Assembly (NCBI GenBank): GCA_030652575.1
Contig: JAUSQI010000036.1
Span: forward strand, 1-46,070
Direction of reading: 5' to 3'
Origin: Stagnimonas sp.
Lineage (GTDB): Bacteria > Pseudomonadota > Gammaproteobacteria > Nevskiales > Nevskiaceae
DNA length: 46,070 nt
Shown: piece after piece, positions 15,810 through 22,722 of the stretch
Position numbering within the stretch: the stretch's first letter is position 1
How the letters are laid out: the number at the start of each line of letters is the position of its first letter
Notes under the pieces: generated by a model
Database searches by the model: none
Told to the model about the DNA's origin: nothing
The model's input: only the letters and a program-made list of their open reading frames with translations
Made by a program: the position numbers and the translations under genes

Positions 15810-16928
15810 ATGCCGGCCTACCTCGACCACAACGCCACCACGCCGGTCGACCCGCGCGTCGTCGACGCGATGCTGCCCTATCTCAAAGGGCCGTACGGCA
15901 ATCCCAGCAGCCTTCATCGCTTTGGCCGCGCCGCGCGAGATGGCGTGGAGCGCGCGCGGGCGCAGGTCGCGACCTTGCTGGGCGCACAACCACAGCAGCT
16001 GATCTGGACCAGCGGCGGCACCGAGGCCAACAACCTCGCCTTGAAGGGTTTGTGCACCGGCAAGCCGCAAGGTCGCGTGCTGTATGGCGCGACCGAACAT
16101 CCGGCGGTGATGGAGGCTGCCGAGAGCCTCAAGCGCGACGGTTGGCTCGTGGAAAAAATAGCGATGACTAGTGACGGGCTCATCGACTGGCCTGCCTTCA
16201 CCGCCCAATGCGCAGCCGGGCCGGTGCGGGTGGCGAGCCTCATGGCCGCCAACAACGAGACCGGCGTGATTCAAGACACCGCCAGAGCCGCCCCACTCGT
16301 GCATGCCGCCGGCGGCTGGCTGCATGTCGATGCCACCCAGGCCGCCGGCAAGCTGCCGTTGTCGTTCGTCGAAAGTGGTGCGGATTTGCTTACCTTGAGC
16401 AGCCACAAGCTCTACGGCCCCAAAGGCATCGGCGCGCTGGTGGTGAAAGCCGAGGTGGACTTGAGCCCTTTGCTGCACGGCGGCGCGCAGGAGCGCGGCC
16501 TGCGCGGCGGCACCGAGAACCTGCCCGCCATCGTCGGTTTTGGTGCTGCCGCCGAGCTCGCCCTGCTGGAACTGGACGAACGCACGGCGCACGTGCAGGC
16601 CTTGCAGGCGCAACTGGAAGCTGGCCTGAGGGAGATGCCCGCGGTTCGTCTGTTCGCCGCCGCCGCGCCACGGTTGCCCAATACCTCGCAGTTCGCCCTC
16701 GCGGGCTGGGAGGGCGAGGCACTGCTGATGCACCTCGACCGCAAGGGCTTTGCGGTGAGCAGCGGCTCGGCCTGCGCCAGCGGCAGCGGTGAGCCCAGCC
16801 ATGTTTTGCTGGCGATGGGTGTGGATGAGACCACTGCCAAGGGCGCGATACGCGTGAGTTTCGGCAAGGGCAACACGAGCGATGAAGTAAAAGGCTTTTT
16901 GACTGTGCTATCGGGTTTTTCTAGCTAG
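15810..16928 (+). CDS. Cysteine desulfurase (NifS/IscS family), 3' end at an IS boundary
   Basis: A 372-residue PLP enzyme that removes sulfur from cysteine as an enzyme-bound persulfide. Seen: YLDHNATTPVDP at the N-terminus, His97 (TEHPAV), Asp174 (HVDATQAAGK), PLP Lys200 (SSHKLYGPKG) and catalytic Cys322 (SSGSACASGSGEPSHVL). It starts 2 bp after cysE. The last codons (16890-16926) become AT-rich, and the stop TAG at 16926-16928 is made of the TA and first G of the inverted repeat of an IS5-type remnant. The natural C-terminus may therefore have been cut by a few residues, though all catalytic parts are present. A second desulfurase lies beyond the IS island. Confidence 0.92.
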   Translation: MPAYLDHNATTPVDPRVVDAMLPYLKGPYGNPSSLHRFGRAARDGVERARAQVATLLGAQPQQLIWTSGGTEANNLALKGLCTGKPQGRVLYGATEHPAVMEAAESLKRDGWLVEKIAMTSDGLIDWPAFTAQCAAGPVRVASLMAANNETGVIQDTARAAPLVHAAGGWLHVDATQAAGKLPLSFVESGADLLTLSSHKLYGPKGIGALVVKAEVDLSPLLHGGAQERGLRGGTENLPAIVGFGAAAELALLELDERTAHVQALQAQLEAGLREMPAVRLFAAAAPRLPNTSQFALAGWEGEALLMHLDRKGFAVSSGSACASGSGEPSHVLLAMGVDETTAKGAIRVSFGKGNTSDEVKGFLTVLSGFSS

Positions 16929-17990
16929 TCGCCCCTGAAGAATTCGTTTTCACGCGATTACGGGTGCAAACCGGAAGGCGAAGGCGCGATTTTCCGGGAG
17001 CGCTGATGAGATCAGGTGCTGCAAGAAGAGCACAAAAGAGGCGATCCACCGCAGCAGCCATCTCAGGTTGTAGCCGGCAGCGCAGAGTAGGGCGTGATGC
17101 GCATCGCCTTCTTGGCCTTTCAGGGCACAGCGGCGCATGCCGCAGTCGTCTTTGACGTGACCGATGATCGGTTCGATGGCTTGGCGTCGTTTCACCCAGC
17201 GCCACTGACTTCGGGTGAGTCGCTTGGCCTTGCCGCGATGCAGGATGGTCGTACCGTCGATCTCTCGCCCCCGGAATCCCAGATCGACAATGGCGGTCTG
17301 CGGCTTGATCCGGGTCAGACACTCGACCTGCTCCAGCTGCTCTTGCAGGGTGTCGCCGTCGTAGGGATTGCCGGGGAAACTTCTGGCTCCGACGATCAGC
17401 CCCTGTCTCGCCGTGATGGCCAATCCCACCTTCACCCCGAATTCGTAGGGCTGACGCGCCTTGCCCTTGCCGATGCACTCGTCGACCTCCGGCGCATGCA
17501 GGGCATACAGCTTGTCTTTGTCTTTCGGGCGTTGTCGGTGCAAGCGCGCTGCACGCTCCAGTCAAGGCGTGAGGGCTTCGCGGGCGGCCGCACTGGCCCC
17601 GGCCAGCTGGCGCTGCACATCCCGCAGCAGCCGTCCCAGGATCGTGCGCTGGCGCTCCATGAGTCGCACCGGCAAGGCCGGACGACCGCCGGCGACCGGG
17701 GCCGGTGGCAGGGTGTCCTGAAGGGCATCTTCGAGTGCCGCCCAGGGCATCCGCTGGGCCAGGCGGATCAGGGGATGTCGCAGATCCACCTGCCCATCCA
17801 ACCGCGAGCGAAACAGATCGTCGCTCCGCGCTGCAGATGTCTCCGAAGCCGTCAATCGATGACGCTCAAACCTCCCGAAATTGCCAGAAATCCACACGCG
17901 GATTCTCTCTTCCCGGCAATCCAGACTCCACAGAAAACGATCAGAAACCTATAGACAACGTGGCTTCAGGGGATTCTTCAGGGGCGACTA
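16926..17990 (-). mobile_element. IS5-family element remnant A (about 1.07 kb, intact ends)
   Basis: An 18-bp perfect terminal inverted repeat TAGTCGCCCCTGAAGAAT occurs at 16926-16943 and, inverted, at 17973-17990. The outer TA on each side may be a target duplication, not part of the element. A partial second copy of the end (CTTCAGGGG) sits just inside the right end. The only gene is a broken transposase on the minus strand. The insertion point coincides with the stop codon of the upstream desulfurase. Confidence 0.88.
16950..17897 (-). pseudogene. IS5-family transposase, internal deletion plus nonsense codon
   Basis: The N-terminal part (LFRSRLDGQVDLRHPLIRLA) is typical of one large IS5-family DDE transposase group. 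The chain then jumps from PALPVRLM straight to ERQRTILGRLLRDVQRQLAG. In intact relatives about 80-100 residues lie between, including the YLKH/NPYWQYFCG region and the first catalytic Asp. A TGA at 17562-17564 interrupts the same frame in the line LTP-stop-LERAARLHRQRPKDK. After it come KLYALHAPEVDECIGKGKA, the second Asp (IVDLGFRG) and the Glu (AIEPIIGHVK). With one catalytic Asp missing and a stop in frame, it cannot be an active transposase. Confidence 0.88.
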
Positions 17991-18056
17991 TTTACCTACT
18001 CGCAGCGAATTGCACACACTCAGGACGCTACCTAAACGCAATGAAATTTCTCCAGT

Positions 18057-18092
18057 TGGGTAATAGACGACAATCAAGCCGTCTATTACCCA
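18057..18092. repeat. 13-bp perfect palindrome with 10-nt loop downstream of the secreted-protein gene
   Basis: TGGGTAATAGACG (18057-18069) and CGTCTATTACCCA (18080-18092) are perfect inverted arms. It lies 21 bp beyond the stop of the minus-strand 305-residue gene. There is no T-run, so it is either a terminator-like or mRNA-stabilising stem or a protein/recombination site at the edge of the AT-rich island. Confidence 0.55.
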
Positions 18093-18112
18093 TTCTGATA
18101 AATATCAAGATC

Positions 18113-19030
18113 CTATGGTGTTGAGTAATATGAGCATGTCGGATAGAAAAATGTATTTGGACCTAGAGAAATACTGCCGCTCGTGCATTGATAAGCGTAG
18201 AAAGTGCGGCGACCGCCACCGGCTGTGGATCCACCGTTAAGATTTTCCTTGCCTTCAACATTGTTTCCAGATTGTCGTGTACCGTCAGCATTGGTTACAG
18301 AATCTAACTGAAATCTTACAACCTCTGACCCACCTAGAGGATCGATATCGACGAGTATCGTCGAGCCATCTTCAAATCTCAGGGTGTGCGTAGAAACATT
18401 TGATTGATTGATCAGAAATTTAGCGACTCTTAACCAAATCAGTGAAATGGCACCAAAGTTACGAGCGATTACTTGCGACGTTAAATAATTGCGTACATTA
18501 AGCGCTACCTGTTCATCGGTTACTACCTTATTAGCATTAGTACAACCACATGCCTGTGCTGGAATTGGAATTGGTAAAATTCCGTGCAATGAGTCACCGC
18601 CATCTTTAGAAGTTAAGTTATAAAAAACGGAGCCATTGCTTTTATTCCAAGTCGACGTTTGGTTTGGATCATACGCCATTTGAGCAGAATTAAGACGCTG
18701 ACGGATGTAGCTGAAGAGGTTGTAGCCCTCAACTAAATCATTTGGCGCGGCATCAACGTAGGCGCTAGTAATTAATCCGCCTGTTCCGTTCGGCTCTTTT
18801 TCGACTTTCACTGGCCAATACAAATTTTGCAAGGAGTTGAAGATCCAAAATTCTTGGGTTCCTACGCTTGGGGTAGCCAGCGACTTACTCTTATTAATAG
18901 CTGCGGTTTGATTGGTGCAAGTCTGGCATAGGAACATCCTTGGGTCCGCTGATGCGTTAAAGCTGAGAATCAAAGCAGCCATCAGAAAAATAAATTTTCC
19001 AGTTACATTAATTTTTCTATTTGCTTTCAT
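18113..19030 (-). CDS. Predicted secreted protein of unknown function with paired cysteines
   Basis: A 305-residue protein not recognised as any family. Seen: a Sec signal peptide (hydrophobic run KFIFLMAALILSFNASA, cleavage likely after ASA near residue 28); the mature part begins DPRMFLCQTC. Further cysteines lie in ACGCTN and near the end in YQCTSG and YPTCSYY, six in total, which suggests disulfides in the periplasm or outside. The last 60 residues are Gly/Ser/Asn-rich. The ATG at 19030 has AGGGAAAA upstream and lies 1 bp after the stop of a small membrane-protein gene. Base composition is far more AT-rich than the neighbours, which indicates transfer from another source. An effector/immunity-like pairing is conceivable but unproven. 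Confidence 0.7.
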   Translation of the reverse strand: MKANRKINVTGKFIFLMAALILSFNASADPRMFLCQTCTNQTAAINKSKSLATPSVGTQEFWIFNSLQNLYWPVKVEKEPNGTGGLITSAYVDAAPNDLVEGYNLFSYIRQRLNSAQMAYDPNQTSTWNKSNGSVFYNLTSKDGGDSLHGILPIPIPAQACGCTNANKVVTDEQVALNVRNYLTSQVIARNFGAISLIWLRVAKFLINQSNVSTHTLRFEDGSTILVDIDPLGGSEVVRFQLDSVTNADGTRQSGNNVEGKENLNGGSTAGGGRRTFYAYQCTSGSISLGPNTFFYPTCSYYSTP

Positions 19031-19031
19031 A

Positions 19032-19445
19032 TTATTTTCCCTGTTGTTTGAATATTTTATGACGAAATTTACTTATCAAAATTGAAAACACCATTGGACT
19101 CGCCGTGAATACTACTGCGTCCTTAATTGTTGCAAAGCCAGAATAATCAAATGAAAAGTTTACCTGCAACAACGAAATCATGGAATAACTTAGCGGCAGA
19201 ATCGCGACAAAGAATGCCCCCACTAGTGCGCGTTCCTGCAAAAGCCATCGCAAAGCTAATGCGGCAAAAAAACCATTTATAGCTACAGAAGCAACTTGAA
19301 GCGCATCCTTTATAATGTAGTATTTATCTACCGATTCGTATTTTTCAACAAAAGGACTCGAAAAGTAAGCCTGTAAATAAACATTAATTAATGCAACACC
19401 AAAAAAATACAGTAGCGCAATTATAAATGTCATTACTATTTTCAT
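19032..19445 (-). CDS. Small integral membrane protein of unknown function
   Basis: A 137-residue hydrophobic protein, not recognised. Four likely membrane segments are seen: MTFIIALLYFFGVALINVYL, ASVAINGFFAALALRWLL, VGAFFVAILPLSYSMISLL and AVVFTASPMVFSILIS; the tail KFRHKIFKQQGK is basic and so probably cytoplasmic. The ATG at 19445-19443 is chosen because it places the first TM at the N-terminus. The frame is open to 19505, but that stretch runs into the end of IS remnant B. It is the first gene of a two-gene minus-strand operon with the secreted protein, 1 bp apart, and shares its AT-rich composition. No homologue can be named. Confidence 0.65.
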   Translation of the reverse strand: MKIVMTFIIALLYFFGVALINVYLQAYFSSPFVEKYESVDKYYIIKDALQVASVAINGFFAALALRWLLQERALVGAFFVAILPLSYSMISLLQVNFSFDYSGFATIKDAVVFTASPMVFSILISKFRHKIFKQQGK

Positions 19446-19494
19446 AAAATCATCCGGCTTTTGGGGATAACCTGAAAGATTGTTGCTTAAAAGA

Positions 19495-20157
19495 AAACCC
19501 TGCACAAGTCACTGAAGGATCGGCTGCGCGGGTAACTTGGGGCGAGTCGGCGGGGTTGATCGCTTGGAAGCGAGCCCAGCGGGTTGCACTGGTTGCCCTT
19601 CTTCGTTTGACTCATGTCCGGATCGCGCGCGCCGTCGGCATTCTTGGTTGAGGGTGGGGCCGCAATCAGAGTGGCATCCACCACCGTCCACCGCCTTAGC
19701 AGCATTCCCTGCTCCTAGAGCAAGTGATTCACCACGCCCAGTATCGACGGAGCCAACTGGTTTTCTTCCAGCATCCGCCGGAATCGCAAAATGGTGCTTT
19801 CGTCCGGTAGTGCCTCACCGCCATCCAGGCCAGCAAACCGACGCAGCAAAGGCTAGTCGATCAGGGCTTCTTCCATCGCTTCGTTGGCACAGCCAAACCG
19901 CTGCTGCATCAAATGAATCCGCAGCATCGAAGCCAGGGGACACGGCTGACGGCCTCGTCCAAACGCCGGGTAGTGCGGGCGAATCAGGTCTTCCAGACCA
20001 GACCACGGGACTACTGCATCCATCTCAGCCAATAACACCTGACGGCACGTCGCACGCCGAGTCCACTCAAAGCCCGTTTCCGATAAGCCCAGCTGCACCG
20101 CCAACTCACTCCTTCCTCAGATCGCCGCATTCAACTCGCAAGACTTGTGCAGGGTTT
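19495..20157 (-). mobile_element. IS5-family element remnant B (deletion derivative, 663 bp)
   Basis: A 16-bp perfect terminal inverted repeat AAACCCTGCACAAGTC lies at 19495-19510 and, inverted, at 20142-20157. It differs from that of remnant A, so the two elements are unrelated insertions. The internal gene keeps only the N-terminal half of a transposase; the distal half is deleted up to the end sequence. No obvious flanking target duplication is seen. Confidence 0.87.
19589..20104 (-). pseudogene. IS5-subgroup transposase N-terminal half with two in-frame TAG codons
   Basis: One continuous minus-strand frame reads VQLGLSETGFEWTRR, MDAVVPWSGLEDLIRPHYPA, LASMLRIHLMQQRFG, then TAG at 19855-19853, then LPDESTILRFRRMLEEN, a second TAG at 19717-19715, then TVVDATLIAAPPSTKNADG (the first catalytic Asp region) and KKGNQ. 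After KKGNQ (about 19590) the expected WYFGMKAHIG is replaced by unrelated sequence running to the IS end. In relatives both stop positions carry ordinary sense codons, often Ser. The rest of the DDE domain is missing, so the gene is dead although its frame is otherwise preserved. Confidence 0.85.
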
Positions 20158-20210
20158 CCTTCAGGTGGCTCATTGGTGGCTCAAGCCCCGCCCTAGGTAA
20201 AATGGTCGCC

Positions 20211-21776
20211 ATGATCTATCTCGACTACGCGGCCACCACGCCGCTGGCTCCCGAAGTGCTGACGGCGATGCAACCCTATCTGACGGATGTGTTCGCCAAT
20301 CCCGCCAGCGATCACGGGCCGGGGCGCAAGGCGAAAAAGGCCGTGGAGGGTGCAAGAGCGCAAGTGGCCGCACTGATCGGCGCGACGCCCGAAGAAATCA
20401 TCTGGACCAGCGGTGCGACCGAGGCCAACAACCTCGCCATCAAGGGCGCGCTGGAGTTCCGCGGCGTCGACAACGCCCACATCGTCACCAGCAAGACCGA
20501 GCACAAGTGCGTGCTCGACACCTGCCGCCATCTCGAATCCGTGTATGGCGCACGCGGTCTGCGCGTCACTTATCTCAAGCCTGGCCCCGAGGGTTGCGTG
20601 ACCGCACAGCAGGTCATCGACGCCCTCACGCCACAGACCGTGCTGGTGTCGCTGATGTGGGTCAGCAACGAGCTGGGCACCATCAACGAGGTCGAGCAGC
20701 TCGCGCTGCTTCTGCGTGAGCGCGGCGTGCTGCTGCATGTCGATGCCGTGCAGGCGGCGGGCAAACTGGTGATTGATCTGGCCACGACGCCAATCGATCT
20801 GCTCTCGCTCAGCGCCCACAAAATTTATGGCCCCAAAGGCATCGGTGCGCTGTTCGTGCGCAAGCGGCCGCGCGCGCGCGTCGCCCCGCAGCTGCATGGC
20901 GGCGGGCACGAGCAGGGGATGCGCAGCGGCACGCTGGCCCCACACCAGAGTGTCGGCATGGGGGCTGCGTTTGCACTGGCGGCGACGCGGTTGGCCGATG
21001 ACGCGACCCGCATCAGCGCGTTGCGCGACCGCCTGTGGATGCGCCTGCAAGCCCTGCCGCGTCTGCATCGCAACGGCAGCGGCGCAGCGGCCCCGCACAT
21101 CCTCAACGTCAGCTTCGAAGGCGTGGAGGGCGAGGCGCTGCGGGCGATGTTGCCCGCGCTGGCGGTGTCTTCCGGCTCGGCATGCTCCAGCGCCACGCGC
21201 GAACCGAGCTATGTATTGCGGGCGCTGGGCCGCAGCGACGCGCTGGCCAATGCCAGCCTGCGGTTCTCGCTGGGCCGCAGCACGACCGAGGCCGAGATCG
21301 ACGCGGCTGCGCGGCAGTTAATCGACGCGGTGCTGTGGCTGCGCGACATCAGCGGCGATGCCGCAGGCAGCGTCGCAGCGCCCACTTCCGACAACGTGTT
21401 CGACTATCCGACCCCGCTCTGGACGCAGTTTCTGGAGGCCGCCGGCAACAGCGGCGAGTTCGCGGCCGGCACCGCCGACGTGGTGACGGTCAAGGTCGAG
21501 AACCGGGCCAGCGCCTCCTGGCTGGCCCTGCATCTGCGGGTTGCCGAAGGCCGCGTGGTCGATGCGCGCTTCACCGCGTTCGGATGCCCCGTGGGCATTG
21601 CGGTCGGCCACTGGCTGGCGGTCTGGGCCATCGGCAAAACCGCCGCCGAGCTGCATGCGCTCACGACGGCGGAATTGCGCCGCGTGCTTGAAATCCCCGA
21701 CGACAAGCTCCACTGTGCACTCATGGGCGAAGACGCCCTCCAGTCGATTGCCATCCCCCAAGCCCAAACCAGATGA
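20211..21776 (+). CDS. Cysteine desulfurase fused to an IscU-like scaffold domain
   Basis: A 521-residue fusion. Residues 1-380 are a complete cysteine desulfurase: His98 (TEHK), Asp178, PLP Lys204 ([10 protein letters not shown]), catalytic Cys325 ([17 protein letters not shown]). Residues about 396-515 resemble Isc[12 protein letters not shown] (Cys459, matching IscU Cys63) and [11 protein letters not shown] (Cys502, matching Cys106). No cysteine lies between 401 and 458, so the IscU Cys37 equivalent is absent. The HscA-binding LPPVK motif reads EIPDDK (494-499). The start [12 protein letters not shown] is chosen; an in-frame ATG lies at 20202, and a TAAAAT box ends 7 nt before 20211. iscA overlaps the stop by 4 bp (ATGA). 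The gene starts 53 bp after IS remnant B. Confidence 0.88.
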   Translation: MIYLDYAATTPLAPEVLTAMQPYLTDVFANPASDHGPGRKAKKAVEGARAQVAALIGATPEEIIWTSGATEANNLAIKGALEFRGVDNAHIVTSKTEHKCVLDTCRHLESVYGARGLRVTYLKPGPEGCVTAQQVIDALTPQTVLVSLMWVSNELGTINEVEQLALLLRERGVLLHVDAVQAAGKLVIDLATTPIDLLSLSAHKIYGPKGIGALFVRKRPRARVAPQLHGGGHEQGMRSGTLAPHQSVGMGAAFALAATRLADDATRISALRDRLWMRLQALPRLHRNGSGAAAPHILNVSFEGVEGEALRAMLPALAVSSGSACSSATREPSYVLRALGRSDALANASLRFSLGRSTTEAEIDAAARQLIDAVLWLRDISGDAAGSVAAPTSDNVFDYPTPLWTQFLEAAGNSGEFAAGTADVVTVKVENRASASWLALHLRVAEGRVVDARFTAFGCPVGIAVGHWLAVWAIGKTAAELHALTTAELRRVLEIPDDKLHCALMGEDALQSIAIPQAQTR

Positions 21777-22093
21777 TCCAGCTCACCGCCCCTGCCGCCA
21801 AACGCATCAATGCCCAGCTCGCCAAGCGCGGCTCCGGCGTCGGTTTGCGGCTGGGTGTGAAGAAGTCCGGCTGCTCGGGCTGGGCCTATGTGCTCGATTA
21901 CGCCGACGCCATCGAGCCGGGCGATCAGGTGTTCGAGACCGAAGGTGCGAAGGTGGTGGTCAAGACCGAGCAGCTCGACAAGCTCGACGGCATCACGCTC
22001 GATTTTCAGCGCGACGGCCTGAACGAAGCCTTCAAGTTCATCAACCCGAACGTGAAGGGCGAATGCGGTTGCGGCGAGAGCTTCGCGGTCTGA
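21773..22093 (+). CDS. iscA: A-type iron-sulfur carrier protein IscA
   Basis: A 106-residue A-type carrier that binds iron or Fe-S clusters and passes them to target enzymes. The three conserved cysteines are present: Cys34 ([10 protein letters not shown]), Cys98 and Cys100 (GECGCGESF). The length equals E. coli IscA (107). Its ATG overlaps the stop of the fused desulfurase gene (ATGA), so translation is coupled and the two proteins are probably made together. iscR, hscB, hscA and fdx are not in this window. The last codons are repeated imperfectly just downstream (22113-22143). Likely customers nearby are IspG and RlmN, both Fe-S proteins. Confidence 0.94.
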   Translation: MIQLTAPAAKRINAQLAKRGSGVGLRLGVKKSGCSGWAYVLDYADAIEPGDQVFETEGAKVVVKTEQLDKLDGITLDFQRDGLNEAFKFINPNVKGECGCGESFAV

Positions 22094-22143
22094 CGATCGC
22101 GCTTCACCGGACTGCGGCGAGAGCTTATCGTCTAGCGATCACG
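22070..22143 (+). repeat. Imperfect direct repeat of the iscA 3' end
   Basis: The segment TGCGGCGAGAGCTT followed by CGCGGTCTGACGATCGCG (22070-22101) recurs as TGCGGCGAGAGCTT followed by ATCGTCTAGCGATCACG (22113-22143). The first 14 bases are identical. The copy lies outside the gene and appears to be a small tandem duplication that has since drifted. Confidence 0.6.
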
Positions 22144-22287
22144 ATGCTGCGCTGCGTCATTTGACGCCTTGCTGCGCTACAATGCTGATCCCGCGACGTT
22201 TTTAGGCCCGCCAAGAATGCTCTGGCGGACCGGCCCCAGATGCTTTTAGAGGCCAACGCGCATAAACCCCTAGTCGGACTTTCAGCA

Positions 22288-22719
22288 ATGGCCATCGAAC
22301 AAACCTTTTCCATCCTCAAGCCCGACGCGGTCGGCAAGAACAAGATCGGCGCGATCATCCAGCGCCTCGAAGAATCCGGCCTCAAGGTCGTCGCTGCCCG
22401 CATGATCCATCTCTCGCAGAAAGAAGCCGAAGGCTTCTACGCGGTGCACCGCGAGCGCGGGTTCTTCGCCGATCTGGTCAAGTTCATGATCTCCGGCCCG
22501 GTGATGGCGATGGCGCTGGAAGGCGAGAATGCCGTGCAGGTCTACCGCGACGTGATGGGTGCTACCAACCCCAAGAACGCAGCGCCCGGCACCATCCGCG
22601 CCGACTTCGCCGATTCGATCGACGAGAACGCCGCCCACGGCAGCGATTCACTTGAAAACGCGAAGATCGAGCTGGCTTACTTCTTCCGCACCACCGAGCT
22701 GTGCCCCCGCACCCGCTAA
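22288..22719 (+). CDS. ndk: Nucleoside diphosphate kinase
   Basis: A 143-residue enzyme that transfers the gamma-phosphate of ATP to nucleoside diphosphates through a phosphohistidine. Seen: [12 protein letters not shown] at the N-terminus, [18 protein letters not shown], and active-site His117 in NAAHGSDS. The start ATG 22288 gives [15 protein letters not shown] as in homologues; the open frame upstream to 22240 has no family sequence. A TACAAT box (22178-22183) and a hairpin with arms CCGCCA/TGGCGG (22208-22213/22223-22228) lie in the leader. It heads the run ndk-rlmN-pilF-rodZ-ispG-hisS-yfgM-bamB-der; rlmN starts 3 bp after the stop. Confidence 0.97.
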   Translation: MAIEQTFSILKPDAVGKNKIGAIIQRLEESGLKVVAARMIHLSQKEAEGFYAVHRERGFFADLVKFMISGPVMAMALEGENAVQVYRDVMGATNPKNAAPGTIRADFADSIDENAAHGSDSLENAKIELAYFFRTTELCPRTR

Positions 22720-22722
22720 GGC

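Noticed and set aside
16928-20157. The two IS elements as one composite transposon carrying the AT-rich genes
   Set aside because: Their terminal repeats and transposases differ, so they cannot act as a matched pair; both are also inactive.
21416-21560. Asp423 in GTAD as the IscU Asp39 equivalent in the fusion protein
   Set aside because: It leaves a 36-residue distance to Cys459 against 24 in IscU. An alignment anchored at DARFTAFGC, with only a one-residue gap, puts Ser residues at the Cys37/Asp39 positions instead.
22160-22183. TTGACG followed by TACAAT as a sigma70 promoter for ndk
   Set aside because: The spacer is 11 bp, too short for a -35/-10 pair. TACAAT may still be a -10, but without this -35.
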